Source: Sphingomonas_B tabacisoli (GTDB taxonomy: Bacteria > Pseudomonadota > Alphaproteobacteria > Sphingomonadales > Sphingomonadaceae). From it: DNA of 64,000 nucleotides. Below the pieces are notes generated by a model. That model worked only from the letters and a program-made list of their open reading frames with translations, did not search any database and had not been told where the DNA came from. The position numbers were made by a program, and so were the translations under genes. Shown piece by piece: positions 8,624 through 17,208 of the stretch (position 1 is the stretch's first letter; each line of letters begins with the position of its first letter). Location of the stretch: NCBI RefSeq assembly GCF_042678385.1, contig NZ_JBHUDY010000002.1:434001-498000 (forward strand), in the 5' to 3' direction.

Positions 8624-9867
8624 CGAAGGCGGGATCGCCCGCGCTGGCAAGCCTGGTTCGGGCCGGAGACGCGCAGAGCGAGGCGATCGCGATCACGCCG
8701 TTCGTCTGGCAGGTCAACGACATCTCCAATCTCTATCTGATCAACACTGCCGACGGCGATGTGCTGATCAATACCGGCTTCATGGACAATAGCGAGCGCA
8801 ACCGCGCGCTGCTCGCGCCGCATCGCTCCGGCCCCTTGCGCCGGATCGTCCTGACGCAAAGCCATGCCGACCATTTCGGCGGCGTCGACGCGTTTCGGGA
8901 GGCGGAGACGATCGTGATTGGCGGTCCGGGTTTCGACCAGGCCTGGGCCGACATGAAGCGGTTGCAGCCCTTCTTCGGTCCGCGCTCCGCCAAGCTGTGG
9001 GGCAATACGCTCAAGCGCGGTGGTGCGCCGCGCCCTGCGCCTGACGTTAAGCCCGATGTGCTGGTCGATCGCACGCTTGCCTTCGAGCAGGGCGGGCGCC
9101 GCTTCGAGCTGATTCATGCGCCCGAAGGCGAAACGGTAGATGGCCTGATCGTCTGGCTTCCCAACGAACGCATCGCCTTCACCGGCAACCTGACCGGTCC
9201 GGTATGGCTTTCGATGCCTTTCCTTTGCACCGTGCGCGGCGACAAGCCGCGGGCGGTTTGGAACTATCTCGCCTCGCTCGAAAAGCTGCGGGCGCTCGAC
9301 GCGGACATGGTTGTCACCGGTCATGGCGAGCCGATCCGCGGCCGCGAGCGCATTCGAGCTGACATTGACCGGATGTACGGCGCGGTCTCCTGGGTCCGCG
9401 ACTACACGCTGGACGGGATGAATGCCGGCAAGACCGTTCACGAGCTTATGCGCTCGGTTCGCCTGCCCGATCACCTCGCCATCGGCGAGTTTCACGGAAA
9501 GGTCAGCTGGGCGGTCAGATCGATCTGGGATCAATATGCCGGATGGGTGCATTACGAGGATGGCACGACGGCACTCTATGGCGTCCCCCGGTCTGACATC
9601 GATGCCGAACTTGCAGAACTTGCCGGCATTCAAGCGCTTTGCGAGCTCGCGCGGCGACATCTTGGCGCTGCCCGTTCGCTCCAAGCCATCCACCTGCTCG
9701 ACATCGCGCTTGCCGGCGAACCGGATAACCGGGAAGCCCTGGCGCTGCGCAAGACCGCGCACGAGCATCTGCTTCGCGCAAGCGGCGGAACGAATTTGTC
9801 GGAGACGATGTGGCTCCGGTCGGAGATAGCGGCGATGCAAGCCACCCTCGGCGAGGAGCAAAGCTAG
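8620..9867 (+). CDS. MBL-fold hydrolase with alkylsulfatase dimerisation-like C-terminal region
   Basis: 415 residues. The N-terminal 270 residues are a metallo-beta-lactamase fold: LTQSHADHFGGVDAF near residue 78, HAPEGETVDGL, and VTGHGEP near residue 230. The following 110 residues (YAGWVHYEDGT, then ELAELAG and a helical stretch ending in LALRKTA) match the dimerisation domain of SdsA1/BDS1-type alkylsulfatases. The first ligand of the HxHxDH metal motif is Gln, so the metal site is non-standard. No signal peptide is seen. Coupled to the zinc dehydrogenase (ATGA) and followed by the PAPS genes after 85 bases. Alkylsulfatase activity is plausible, not shown; other MBL hydrolases of this architecture exist. 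Confidence 0.82.
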   Translation: MTKAGSPALASLVRAGDAQSEAIAITPFVWQVNDISNLYLINTADGDVLINTGFMDNSERNRALLAPHRSGPLRRIVLTQSHADHFGGVDAFREAETIVIGGPGFDQAWADMKRLQPFFGPRSAKLWGNTLKRGGAPRPAPDVKPDVLVDRTLAFEQGGRRFELIHAPEGETVDGLIVWLPNERIAFTGNLTGPVWLSMPFLCTVRGDKPRAVWNYLASLEKLRALDADMVVTGHGEPIRGRERIRADIDRMYGAVSWVRDYTLDGMNAGKTVHELMRSVRLPDHLAIGEFHGKVSWAVRSIWDQYAGWVHYEDGTTALYGVPRSDIDAELAELAGIQALCELARRHLGAARSLQAIHLLDIALAGEPDNREALALRKTAHEHLLRASGGTNLSETMWLRSEIAAMQATLGEEQS

Positions 9868-9952
9868 CGTTCACCGGCTAACAATTCCTCTGCTTTGTCC
9901 GGTCGCACCGATCGTGTGAAGCGGCCACGCAGCAAAAGAAGCGGATTGATTG

Positions 9953-10858
9953 ATGACCCACCCCTTGACCCACCTTCAGCGCCTCGAGGCCGAAGCCATA
10001 CATATCATGCGCGAGGTGGTAGCCGAGGCTGAACGGCCGGTCATGCTCTATTCGGTCGGCAAGGACAGTGCGGTGATGTTGCACCTGGCGCGCAAGGCCT
10101 TTTACCCGTCGCCGCCGCCGTTCCCGCTTCTCCACGTCGACACCACTTGGAAGTTCCGGGCGATGTACGAGCTGCGCGACCGGATGGCTCGGGATTCCGG
10201 CATGGAGTTGCTGGTCTATCATAACCCCGAGGCGCAGGAGCGCGGCATCAACCCGTTCGACCACGGTCCCTTGCACACCGACATGTGGAAAACCGAGGGC
10301 CTCAAGCAGGCGCTCGACAAATATGGCTTCGACGCCGCTTTCGGTGGCGCGCGGCGCGACGAGGAGAAAAGCCGGGCGAAGGAACGGATCTTCAGCTTCC
10401 GCACCGCCAGTCACGGCTGGGACCCGAAGAACCAGCGACCCGAGCTATGGAACCTCTACAATGCGCGCAAGCAGAAGGGCGAGAGCATCCGCGTCTTCCC
10501 GATCTCCAACTGGACAGAACTCGACGTCTGGCAATATATTCAGCTGAACGACGTGCCTATCGTGCCGCTTTATTTCGCGGCGCGGCGCCCGACGGTCGAG
10601 CGCGACGGCATGCTGCTGATGGTCGATGACGACCGCTTTCCACTCCGCCCCGGCGAAGTGCCCGTGGAGCGTTCGATCCGTTTCCGCACGCTCGGCTGCT
10701 ATCCGCTCACGGGCGCGGTCGAAAGCGAGGCGGCGACCCTTTCCGAAGTGATCCAGGAAACGCTGCTGACCACGACCAGCGAGCGTCAGGGCCGGGCCAT
10801 CGACAAGGATGCCGGCGCAGCGGGCATGGAAGTCAAGAAGCAGCAGGGGTATTTCTGA
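9953..10858 (+). CDS. cysD: Sulfate adenylyltransferase small subunit CysD
   Basis: 301 residues. With CysN it makes adenosine 5'-phosphosulfate (APS) from ATP and sulfate in the cytoplasm. The PP-loop motif YSVGKDSAVMLHLARKAF lies near residue 35, and the family blocks LLHVDTTWKFRAMY, GGARRDEEKSRAKER and LGCYPLTGAVES are intact. I use the ATG at 9953; a TTG one codon earlier is the only alternative. The stop shares one base with the start of cysNC (TGATG). The gene begins the PAPS-making cassette whose last member is a sulfotransferase. Confidence 0.97.
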   Translation: MTHPLTHLQRLEAEAIHIMREVVAEAERPVMLYSVGKDSAVMLHLARKAFYPSPPPFPLLHVDTTWKFRAMYELRDRMARDSGMELLVYHNPEAQERGINPFDHGPLHTDMWKTEGLKQALDKYGFDAAFGGARRDEEKSRAKERIFSFRTASHGWDPKNQRPELWNLYNARKQKGESIRVFPISNWTELDVWQYIQLNDVPIVPLYFAARRPTVERDGMLLMVDDDRFPLRPGEVPVERSIRFRTLGCYPLTGAVESEAATLSEVIQETLLTTTSERQGRAIDKDAGAAGMEVKKQQGYF

Positions 10859-12783
10859 TGAGCGACAGCCTCGCCCAAGACCCCGTCTACAAGACCGAAA
10901 CGCTGATCGCCGAGGACATCGAGGCCTATCTCGACCAGCATCAGCACAAGACGATGCTGCGCTTCATCACCTGCGGCAGTGTCGACGACGGTAAATCGAC
11001 GTTGATCGGGCGCCTGCTTTACGACAGCAAGATGATCTTCGAGGATCAGCTCGCCGCGCTGGAAGCCGACAGCAAGCGCGTCGGGACCCAGGGCCAGGAG
11101 ATCGATTTCGCCCTCCTCGTCGACGGTCTGGCCGCCGAGCGCGAGCAAGGCATCACGATCGATGTCGCCTATCGCTTCTTCAACACCGAGAAGCGGAAGT
11201 TCATCGTCGCAGACTGCCCCGGACATGAGCAGTACACGCGCAACATGGTCACCGGCGCGTCGACCGCCGACCTCGCGGTCATCCTGATCGACGCGAGGAA
11301 AGGCGTGCTCGTCCAGACCCGCCGGCACAGCTATTTGTGCCACCTGATCGGGATCAAGAACCTGGTCCTCGCGGTCAACAAGATGGACCTGATCGATTAC
11401 GATCAGACCAAATACGACGCCATCGTCGCCAATTATGCGGCATTCGCGAAGTCGATCGGCATTGAGCGCTTCACCGCGATCCCGATCTCGGGCTTCAAGG
11501 GTGACAACATCACGACTGCGCCGAGCGCGAACACACCCTGGTACACGGGGCCGAGCCTGGTCGCGCATCTCGAGACGGTCGAAGTCCTGTCGAGCGAGGA
11601 CCAGGCGAAGCCGTTCCGGCTGCCGGTCCAGTGGGTCAATCGTCCCAACCTCGACTTCCGCGGCTTTTCCGGGTTGATCGCGACCGGAGCGGTCAAGCCC
11701 GGCGACGAGGTCCGAGTGCTGCCCTCCGGCAAGACCAGCACCGTGAGCCGTGTGGTCACGTTCGACGGGGATCTCGACGAGGGTGTCGCCGGGCAGTCGG
11801 TGACCGTCTGCTTTGCCGACGAAATCGATTGCAGTCGCGGCAATGTTATCGCCGCCGCCGACGCGCCGCCCCAGGCGGCCGATCAGTTCGAGGCGACCTT
11901 GGTGTGGATGGCCGACGAGGCGATGCATGTCGGCCGCGCCTATTGGCTTAAGCTCGGCACGCAGATGGTCTCGACGACGGTCCAGCAACCGAAATACGAG
12001 ATCAACGTCAACACGATGGAACATCTGGCGGCCAAGACGCTGCAGCTTAACTCCATCGGCGTCGCCGAACTCGCGACCGACAAGCCGATCGTCTTCGAGC
12101 CCTATGCCGAGAACCGTGCGTTGGGCGGCTTCATCCTAATCGACAAGCTGACCAACGCGACTGTCGCGGCGGGCATGCTGCATTTCAGCCTGCGTCGCGC
12201 GCAGAATGTTCACTGGCAGCCGCTCGACATCGATCGCCGGGAGCATGCGCGGCTCAAGAACCAGACGCCGAGAGTGTTGTGGTTCACCGGCTTGTCCGGC
12301 GCCGGCAAATCGACCATCGCGAATGAGGTCGAGAAGCGCCTCAATCTGATGAACCGGCATACCTTCCTGCTGGATGGCGACAATATCCGCCATGGCCTCA
12401 ACCGCGACCTCGGCTTCACCGAGGCGGATCGCATCGAGAATATCCGCCGCGTCGGCGAGGTCGCAAAGCTGATGGCGGATGCCGGGCTGATCGTGCTGAC
12501 GGCGTTCATCTCGCCGTTCCGCGCGGAGCGCGAAATGGTGAGGAAGATGCTGCCGGACGGCGAATTCATCGAAATCTATGTTGAGACCCCGCTCGATGTC
12601 GCGGAGCGCCGCGACGTGAAGGGATTGTACAAGAAAGCCAGGGCGGGCGACCTCAAGAACTTCACCGGCATCGACAGCCCCTATGAGCCGCCCGAAAATC
12701 CAGAGATCCGCGTCGACACGGTGGCGATGACGCCCGCACAAGCGGCCGAGCACATCATTCGAGCGATCCTGCCTCTCAAATGA
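10858..12783 (+). CDS. cysNC: Bifunctional CysN-CysC: sulfate adenylyltransferase GTPase subunit fused to APS kinase
   Basis: 641 residues. Residues 30-440 are the EF-Tu-like GTPase CysN (GSVDDGKSTLIGRL at about 40, DCPGHEQYTRNM, NKMDL), which drives APS synthesis with CysD. Residues about 450-640 are APS kinase CysC (WFTGLSGAGKSTIAN with its P-loop near 480, LDGDNIRHGLN, FTGIDSPYEPP), which phosphorylates APS to PAPS. The fusion equals NodQ of rhizobia, where NodP/NodQ feed PAPS to the sulfotransferase NodH. It overlaps cysD by one base and the next gene by four. Since reductive assimilation genes are absent from this cluster and a sulfotransferase follows, PAPS here probably serves sulfation. 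Confidence 0.97.
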   Translation: MSDSLAQDPVYKTETLIAEDIEAYLDQHQHKTMLRFITCGSVDDGKSTLIGRLLYDSKMIFEDQLAALEADSKRVGTQGQEIDFALLVDGLAAEREQGITIDVAYRFFNTEKRKFIVADCPGHEQYTRNMVTGASTADLAVILIDARKGVLVQTRRHSYLCHLIGIKNLVLAVNKMDLIDYDQTKYDAIVANYAAFAKSIGIERFTAIPISGFKGDNITTAPSANTPWYTGPSLVAHLETVEVLSSEDQAKPFRLPVQWVNRPNLDFRGFSGLIATGAVKPGDEVRVLPSGKTSTVSRVVTFDGDLDEGVAGQSVTVCFADEIDCSRGNVIAAADAPPQAADQFEATLVWMADEAMHVGRAYWLKLGTQMVSTTVQQPKYEINVNTMEHLAAKTLQLNSIGVAELATDKPIVFEPYAENRALGGFILIDKLTNATVAAGMLHFSLRRAQNVHWQPLDIDRREHARLKNQTPRVLWFTGLSGAGKSTIANEVEKRLNLMNRHTFLLDGDNIRHGLNRDLGFTEADRIENIRRVGEVAKLMADAGLIVLTAFISPFRAEREMVRKMLPDGEFIEIYVETPLDVAERRDVKGLYKKARAGDLKNFTGIDSPYEPPENPEIRVDTVAMTPAQAAEHIIRAILPLK

Positions 12784-13547
12784 GCAAGTCCATGACCGAT
12801 GCCGAACTTGCCGCGGCACTGGCCGAAGCGGCGGGCCAGTTGCTGCTCCAGGTCCGCGCGAGCGGTCTGATCGGCGGCAAGACGCTGGGACGGGCGGGGG
12901 ACGCGACCGCGAACCAGTTCCTCATCCATGCGCTCCGCGAGCAGCGCCCTGACGACGGTCTGCTGTCGGAGGAGGAAAAGGACAGTGCAGATCGGCTCGC
13001 GCGATCACGAGTGTGGATTATCGATCCGGTCGACGGCACGCGCGAATATGGCGAGCATCGCACCGACTGGGCGGTGCATGTCGGCTTGGCGCTCAATGGC
13101 GTGGCGAGCGTCGGAGCGGTTGCACTGCCGGGGCTGGACCTCGTGCTTCGAACCGACCGGCCGCAGCGCGTGCCACCGGGCAACACCCGGCCGCGGATGC
13201 TTGTCAGCCGTACTCGACCGGCCGCCGAGGCCGTCGCGGTGGCGGACGCACTGGGCGCCGAGCTTGTCGGCATGGGAAGCGCAGGCGCCAAGGCAATGGC
13301 AGTCGTGCGCGGGGAGGCGGACATCTACCTCCATACTGGCGGCCAATTTGAGTGGGACAGTTGCGCTCCTGTCGCGGTCGCTGCTGCGCACGGGCTCCAC
13401 GTCAGCCGCGCCGATGGCTCGCCGCTCGTCTATAACCGGCCGGATCTCTACGTTCCGGATCTGCTGATCTGCCGTCCGGAATGGGCGAATCGCGTGCTCG
13501 AAAGCATGCGCGTGCTTACCTCTCAAACTTACGAGGCCTCGTCATGA
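12780..13547 (+). CDS. cysQ: CysQ-type 3'(2'),5'-bisphosphate nucleotidase (inositol monophosphatase superfamily)
   Basis: 255 residues. Predicted to hydrolyse adenosine 3',5'-bisphosphate (PAP), the inhibitory by-product of sulfotransferases. It shows the metal-binding motifs of the superfamily: the acidic LLSEEEKD near residue 62, the core IIDPVDGTREY near residue 81, and WDSCAPVAVAAAHGL near 195 where the third metal Asp sits. Start ATG overlaps the cysNC stop (ATGA) and the stop overlaps the sulfotransferase start in the same way. The position between PAPS synthesis and PAPS use supports PAP removal over inositol phosphate hydrolysis. Symbol by homology. Confidence 0.88.
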   Translation: MSKSMTDAELAAALAEAAGQLLLQVRASGLIGGKTLGRAGDATANQFLIHALREQRPDDGLLSEEEKDSADRLARSRVWIIDPVDGTREYGEHRTDWAVHVGLALNGVASVGAVALPGLDLVLRTDRPQRVPPGNTRPRMLVSRTRPAAEAVAVADALGAELVGMGSAGAKAMAVVRGEADIYLHTGGQFEWDSCAPVAVAAAHGLHVSRADGSPLVYNRPDLYVPDLLICRPEWANRVLESMRVLTSQTYEASS

Positions 13548-14689
13548 TCGAAGTGGATGCCTTGCTCGCCGCCGCGCGGGACCGAACCGGTCTGACCGAT
13601 TTCGGCGACCCCGCGTTCCGCGAGGGGCTCGACGTCTTGGTGGATGCGCTCAATGCCGAAGCCAAGCTGAGCGAAGCTGGCGAGGGACGGATCGCAGCGA
13701 CCATGATCGAGACCCTGTCGCAGCGGCTGCGCGTCGAGGACTGGCTCAAGACGCACCCGGAGCTGCTCGCCGCGCCGATCGAAAAACCGACCTTCATCTT
13801 CGGCCTCCCCCGCACCGGCACCACGCTTGCGATCAATTTGCTCGCGGCCGATCCGGCCCGGCGCGTGTTCATGCGCTGGGAGGCCTTCAACCCCGTTCCG
13901 CCCGCGGCGCCGGGTGCACTGCATACCGATCCCCGCTGCCTCGCGGAGCAAGCTCGGCTCGACGCTGCCAAGCAATATATGCCGCACATCGCCGCCATGC
14001 ATTGGGAAGACGCCGACAGCTCCACCGAATGCCAGTTCGCGATGTCGCCGGCCTTTTGCGCGCAACTCTATGACTCGCAGTTCGACATTCCGAGCTACAG
14101 CGACTGGTTCCTGAATGCCGACTATCGGCCGGCGTTTCGTTATCACAGGCGGCTGATGCAACTGCTTCAGGGCAACAATGGTGGCAACTGGACTTTCAAG
14201 AATCCGTGGCACCCGCTTTACCTCAATGCGCTGAAGGAGACGTACCCGGACGCGCGGCTGGCGATGACTCACCGCGACCCGGCGGAGACGATCGCCTCGG
14301 CCTGCAGCCTGATCTTCGCGGTCCGCAAGATGTACTCGGACAACGTCGACCCCCACGCCTGCGGCAGGGTGCTATTGCGCACCTTCGATCAGATGATCGG
14401 CCGCGTGATTGCCTTCAGTGACAAGCATGGCGCTGAGTCCATCCACCACATCCAATACCGCGCGCTTGTCGCCGATCCGATCGGCGAAATCCGCAAGGCC
14501 TATGCCGCTTTCGGCGAGCCGCTGACCGACGAGGCAGTTGGGGCGATGGAAGCGATGCTTTCCGCCAATCCGCAGGGAAAACACGGCAAGCACGAGTATC
14601 ACCTTGAGGACTATGGTCTGACCCGCGAAGGAGTCTACGACCATTTCCGCGACTATATCGATCGGTTCGATATTCCGATCAAACGGTGA
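13544..14689 (+). CDS. PAPS-dependent sulfotransferase
   Basis: 381 residues, cytoplasmic. The 5'-phosphosulfate-binding loop is IFGLPRTGTTLAIN near residue 85, and the 3'-phosphate region is suggested by HRDPAETIASACSLI near 240. Family members transfer sulfate from PAPS to hydroxyl or amino groups of lipids, sugars, steroids or phenols; a small-molecule or lipid acceptor is likelier than a polymer because there is no membrane anchor. The start at 13544 overlaps the CysQ stop (ATGA), so the four genes cysD to sulfotransferase are one translational unit. The 3' end overlaps by eleven bases the end of the opposite-strand lactonase gene. Acceptor unknown. Confidence 0.9.
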   Translation: MIEVDALLAAARDRTGLTDFGDPAFREGLDVLVDALNAEAKLSEAGEGRIAATMIETLSQRLRVEDWLKTHPELLAAPIEKPTFIFGLPRTGTTLAINLLAADPARRVFMRWEAFNPVPPAAPGALHTDPRCLAEQARLDAAKQYMPHIAAMHWEDADSSTECQFAMSPAFCAQLYDSQFDIPSYSDWFLNADYRPAFRYHRRLMQLLQGNNGGNWTFKNPWHPLYLNALKETYPDARLAMTHRDPAETIASACSLIFAVRKMYSDNVDPHACGRVLLRTFDQMIGRVIAFSDKHGAESIHHIQYRALVADPIGEIRKAYAAFGEPLTDEAVGAMEAMLSANPQGKHGKHEYHLEDYGLTREGVYDHFRDYIDRFDIPIKR

Positions 14690-15605
14690 GGTTCGGGAGA
14701 CCCAGCCGGTAAATCCGGTCGGCATTTCGGCTCCAAAGGTCCCCTTGCTCATCGTCCGACAAATCGGAGATCGAAGCCGCGACCGCACCCAGCGTATCGT
14801 CGAAGCTGCCGAAGAGCTTGTCAGTCGGGAAATCGCTCGCGACCATGCAACGGGCCGGGCCGAAGGTGTCGACGACCTCGCGCACATAGGGGCGTATCAG
14901 GTCGAGCGTCGGCGGACGGTGGACGAACCCGAGGCCCGAAATCTTGACCGCGACGTTCGGCAGTTCCGCCAGTCGTCTCATTCCCTTCGACCAGTGAGCG
15001 CGGCCGTCGGAATCGGTGTCGACCGGCATCCCGGCGTGGTTGATGACCACTTGCGTGTCCGGATGGCGACCGATGAGTTCGGCGAGGCCGGCGAACTGGT
15101 TCGCATAAGCCTGGAGGTCGAACGACAGCCCGTATTTCGCGAGCAGACCGAAGCCGCGCTGCCATGCCGGATCGCCGGTCACATCGCGCGGCGTGTAGGT
15201 GCGTCGCGGATTGGGGTGCCAATTGACGATATGGCGAATGCTGCGGACGTTGCGATGCGCGGCGTGCGCTTCAAGCAATGGCTCGACGTTCGGGTCGTCC
15301 AGGGCGGCGAACGCGACAATGCCATTTGGCAGGCCGCGCCTGTCCGCCATTCCCTGCAGCCAGGCCGTTTCGCGGAGCGCGTCGCCCGGGTGGGCGCCGG
15401 CGTCGATGTGGACGGCGCCAACGACGTTCCAGTTTTTCGCATCGGCGAGATAGTCGTCGAGCAGATAGTTCTGTGCGATCGCCTCGACACTGCCGTTCGG
15501 CCCTTCATCCGAAAAGGGGGGCATCAACCATGGATAGCGGAGGTGCTCCAGGTCCCAGAGGTGGATGTGGGCGTCGACGAACGGGATCTGGCGAAAGTCG
15601 GTCAT
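14679..15605 (-). CDS. Amidohydrolase-family L-rhamnono-1,4-lactonase (probable)
   Basis: 308 residues from the ATG at 15605; a GTG seven codons upstream is possible but has no ribosome binding site. It belongs to the amidohydrolase-2 TIM-barrel family: FVDAHIHLWD near the N-terminus carries the metal His pair, VVINHAGMPVD the barrel His, and VASDFPTDK the terminal Asp. Relatives include L-fuconolactonase and L-rhamnonolactonase. Because the four flanking enzymes are those of L-rhamnose oxidation, it should open L-rhamnonolactone to L-rhamnonate (the LRA2 step). It is the last gene of the minus-strand operon, seven bases after the preceding SDR stop. Confidence 0.87.
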   Translation of the reverse strand: MTDFRQIPFVDAHIHLWDLEHLRYPWLMPPFSDEGPNGSVEAIAQNYLLDDYLADAKNWNVVGAVHIDAGAHPGDALRETAWLQGMADRRGLPNGIVAFAALDDPNVEPLLEAHAAHRNVRSIRHIVNWHPNPRRTYTPRDVTGDPAWQRGFGLLAKYGLSFDLQAYANQFAGLAELIGRHPDTQVVINHAGMPVDTDSDGRAHWSKGMRRLAELPNVAVKISGLGFVHRPPTLDLIRPYVREVVDTFGPARCMVASDFPTDKLFGSFDDTLGAVAASISDLSDDEQGDLWSRNADRIYRLGLPNLTV

Positions 15606-15612
15606 CTCCGGC

Positions 15613-16344
15613 TCAATATGTCGCACGGCCGCCGGAGGTGTCGAACACGGCGCCAGTCGAGAAACTCGCTTCCTTGCTCGCGAGGAAGCATATCATCGCG
15701 GCGTTCTCGTCGACCGTGCCGAACCGGCCCATCGGGATCTTCGACAGCATGAAGTCGATATGCGCTTGTGTCATCTGATCGAAGATCGCGGTCTTGACCG
15801 CCGCTGGCGTGACGGCGTTCACCGTGATGTTGTCCTTGGCGAGTTCCTTGCCCAGCGACTTGGTCAGGCCGATCACTGCCGCCTTGGACGTCGAATAGGC
15901 CGACGCATTCGGGTTGCCTTCCTTACCCGCGACGGACGCGATGTTGACGATACGCCCATAGCCATTCGCCTTCATGAGCGGGATGACTGCCTTGTTGCAG
16001 TAGAAGGTGCCGTTGACGTTGATCGCCATGACCTGCGCCCACGCGTCGGACGGATAGGTCTCGAGCGTGGTGTTCGGGCCGGTGATGCCGGCCGAGACGA
16101 TGAGGATGTCGAGGCGGCCGAGCTTGGCCACAACATCCGCGGCGGCCGCGATCACCTGCGCCTCGTTCGACTGATCGACCCGGGCGATGTGCGCCGCGAA
16201 GCCGCAGCCGTCCAGCGCGCTATCGGAAATGTCCCACACGCTGACCTTGGCGCCTTCTGCGGCGAGCCGCTGGGCGGTCGCCAGGCCGATACCGGACGCG
16301 CCCCCGGTGACGACGGCGACCTGCCCATCGAAGCGCCCGCTCAT
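15613..16344 (-). CDS. SDR, probable 2-keto-3-deoxy-L-rhamnonate 4-dehydrogenase
   Basis: 243 residues. Classical SDR with TGGASGIGLA at the N-terminus, catalytic YSTSKAAVIGLTK near residue 150, and FSTGAVFDTSGGRATY at the end. In the non-phosphorylating L-rhamnose route this enzyme (LRA5) oxidises L-2-keto-3-deoxyrhamnonate to the 2,4-diketo acid that the adjoining FAH-family hydrolase cleaves. The true start at 16344 overlaps the stop of that hydrolase by four bases; the frame extends upstream only as antisense to it. The assignment rests on family plus operon context. Confidence 0.9.
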   Translation of the reverse strand: MSGRFDGQVAVVTGGASGIGLATAQRLAAEGAKVSVWDISDSALDGCGFAAHIARVDQSNEAQVIAAAADVVAKLGRLDILIVSAGITGPNTTLETYPSDAWAQVMAINVNGTFYCNKAVIPLMKANGYGRIVNIASVAGKEGNPNASAYSTSKAAVIGLTKSLGKELAKDNITVNAVTPAAVKTAIFDQMTQAHIDFMLSKIPMGRFGTVDENAAMICFLASKEASFSTGAVFDTSGGRATY

Positions 16345-17198
16345 CGGCCGGCCTCCCAAGCGATGAATTCCTGGCGCTGCTTGCCCAGCTTTTCGATGCC
16401 GAGCGTCACCACGTCCCCGGCCTTTAGATACCAGGGCTCCGGCTTCTGGCCGAGGCCGACGCCTGGTGGCGTGCCGGTAGTGATGATGTCGCCCGGCTCC
16501 AGCGTCATGAATTGCGAGCAATAAGCGATCACCTGCGCAACCGAGAAAATCATCGTCGAGGTCGAGCCGTCCTGCTTGCGCTCCCCGTTCACGTCGAGCC
16601 ACATGCCGAGTTGCTGCGGGTCGCCCACCTCGTCCGGGGTCACGAGCCAGGGGCCGACGGGGCCGAATGTCGGGAAGCCTTTGCCTTTGTCCCAGGTCGG
16701 ACCCCGCTCCGTCTGCCAGTGGCGCTCCGAAACGTCGTTGACTACGCAATAGCCAGCGACGTGATCCAGGGCATCGGCTTCGTCGACATGGCTCGCCCGG
16801 GTGCCGATGATGACGCCCAGTTCCACTTCCCAGTCCGTCTTTTTAGAGTCGCGCGGGATGATCACGGGGTCGTTCGGTCCCTGGATGCAGCTCACCCATT
16901 TATTGAACACGACGGGCTCGCTCGGGATTGGCAGGTTCGATTCCGCGGCATGATCGGCGTAGTTGAGGCCGATCGCGACGAAGTGGCGGGTCCCGGTCAC
17001 GCACGGGCCATAGCGCACATCGCCATCGACGAGCGGAAGCGACGCCGGATCGATACGGCCGAGTGTCGCGAAGCCGTCCTTGCCAAGCTGCTCGGGACCG
17101 ATGTCGGCGACATGACCCGACAGGTCGCGAATGCGCCCGTCCGCGTCGACCATGCCGGGCTTTTCGGCGCCGGGCGCGCCATAGCGGCAAAGTTTCAT
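16341..17198 (-). CDS. FAH-family 2,4-diketo-3-deoxy-L-rhamnonate hydrolase (probable)
   Basis: 285 residues, the usual length of this enzyme. The fumarylacetoacetate hydrolase fold is shown by FVAIGLNYADHAAES, the metal-binding Glu pair in DWEVELGVIIG, KGFPTFGPVGPW, and the C-terminal ITTGTPPGVGLGQKP. In the Sphingomonas-type L-rhamnose route (LRA6) it splits the diketo acid to pyruvate and L-lactate. Start ATG at 17198 is preceded by GAGGACC. It lies ten bases after the dehydratase stop and overlaps the next SDR start, so it is co-transcribed with both. An L-fucose equivalent exists, but the dehydratase next door is rhamnonate-type. Confidence 0.92.
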   Translation of the reverse strand: MKLCRYGAPGAEKPGMVDADGRIRDLSGHVADIGPEQLGKDGFATLGRIDPASLPLVDGDVRYGPCVTGTRHFVAIGLNYADHAAESNLPIPSEPVVFNKWVSCIQGPNDPVIIPRDSKKTDWEVELGVIIGTRASHVDEADALDHVAGYCVVNDVSERHWQTERGPTWDKGKGFPTFGPVGPWLVTPDEVGDPQQLGMWLDVNGERKQDGSTSTMIFSVAQVIAYCSQFMTLEPGDIITTGTPPGVGLGQKPEPWYLKAGDVVTLGIEKLGKQRQEFIAWEAGR

Positions 17199-17208
17199 TG
17201 TCAGGTCC

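Noticed and set aside
9953..12783. Ordinary sulfate assimilation locus
   Set aside because: No reductase genes are present and the set is translationally coupled to a PAP phosphatase and a sulfotransferase.
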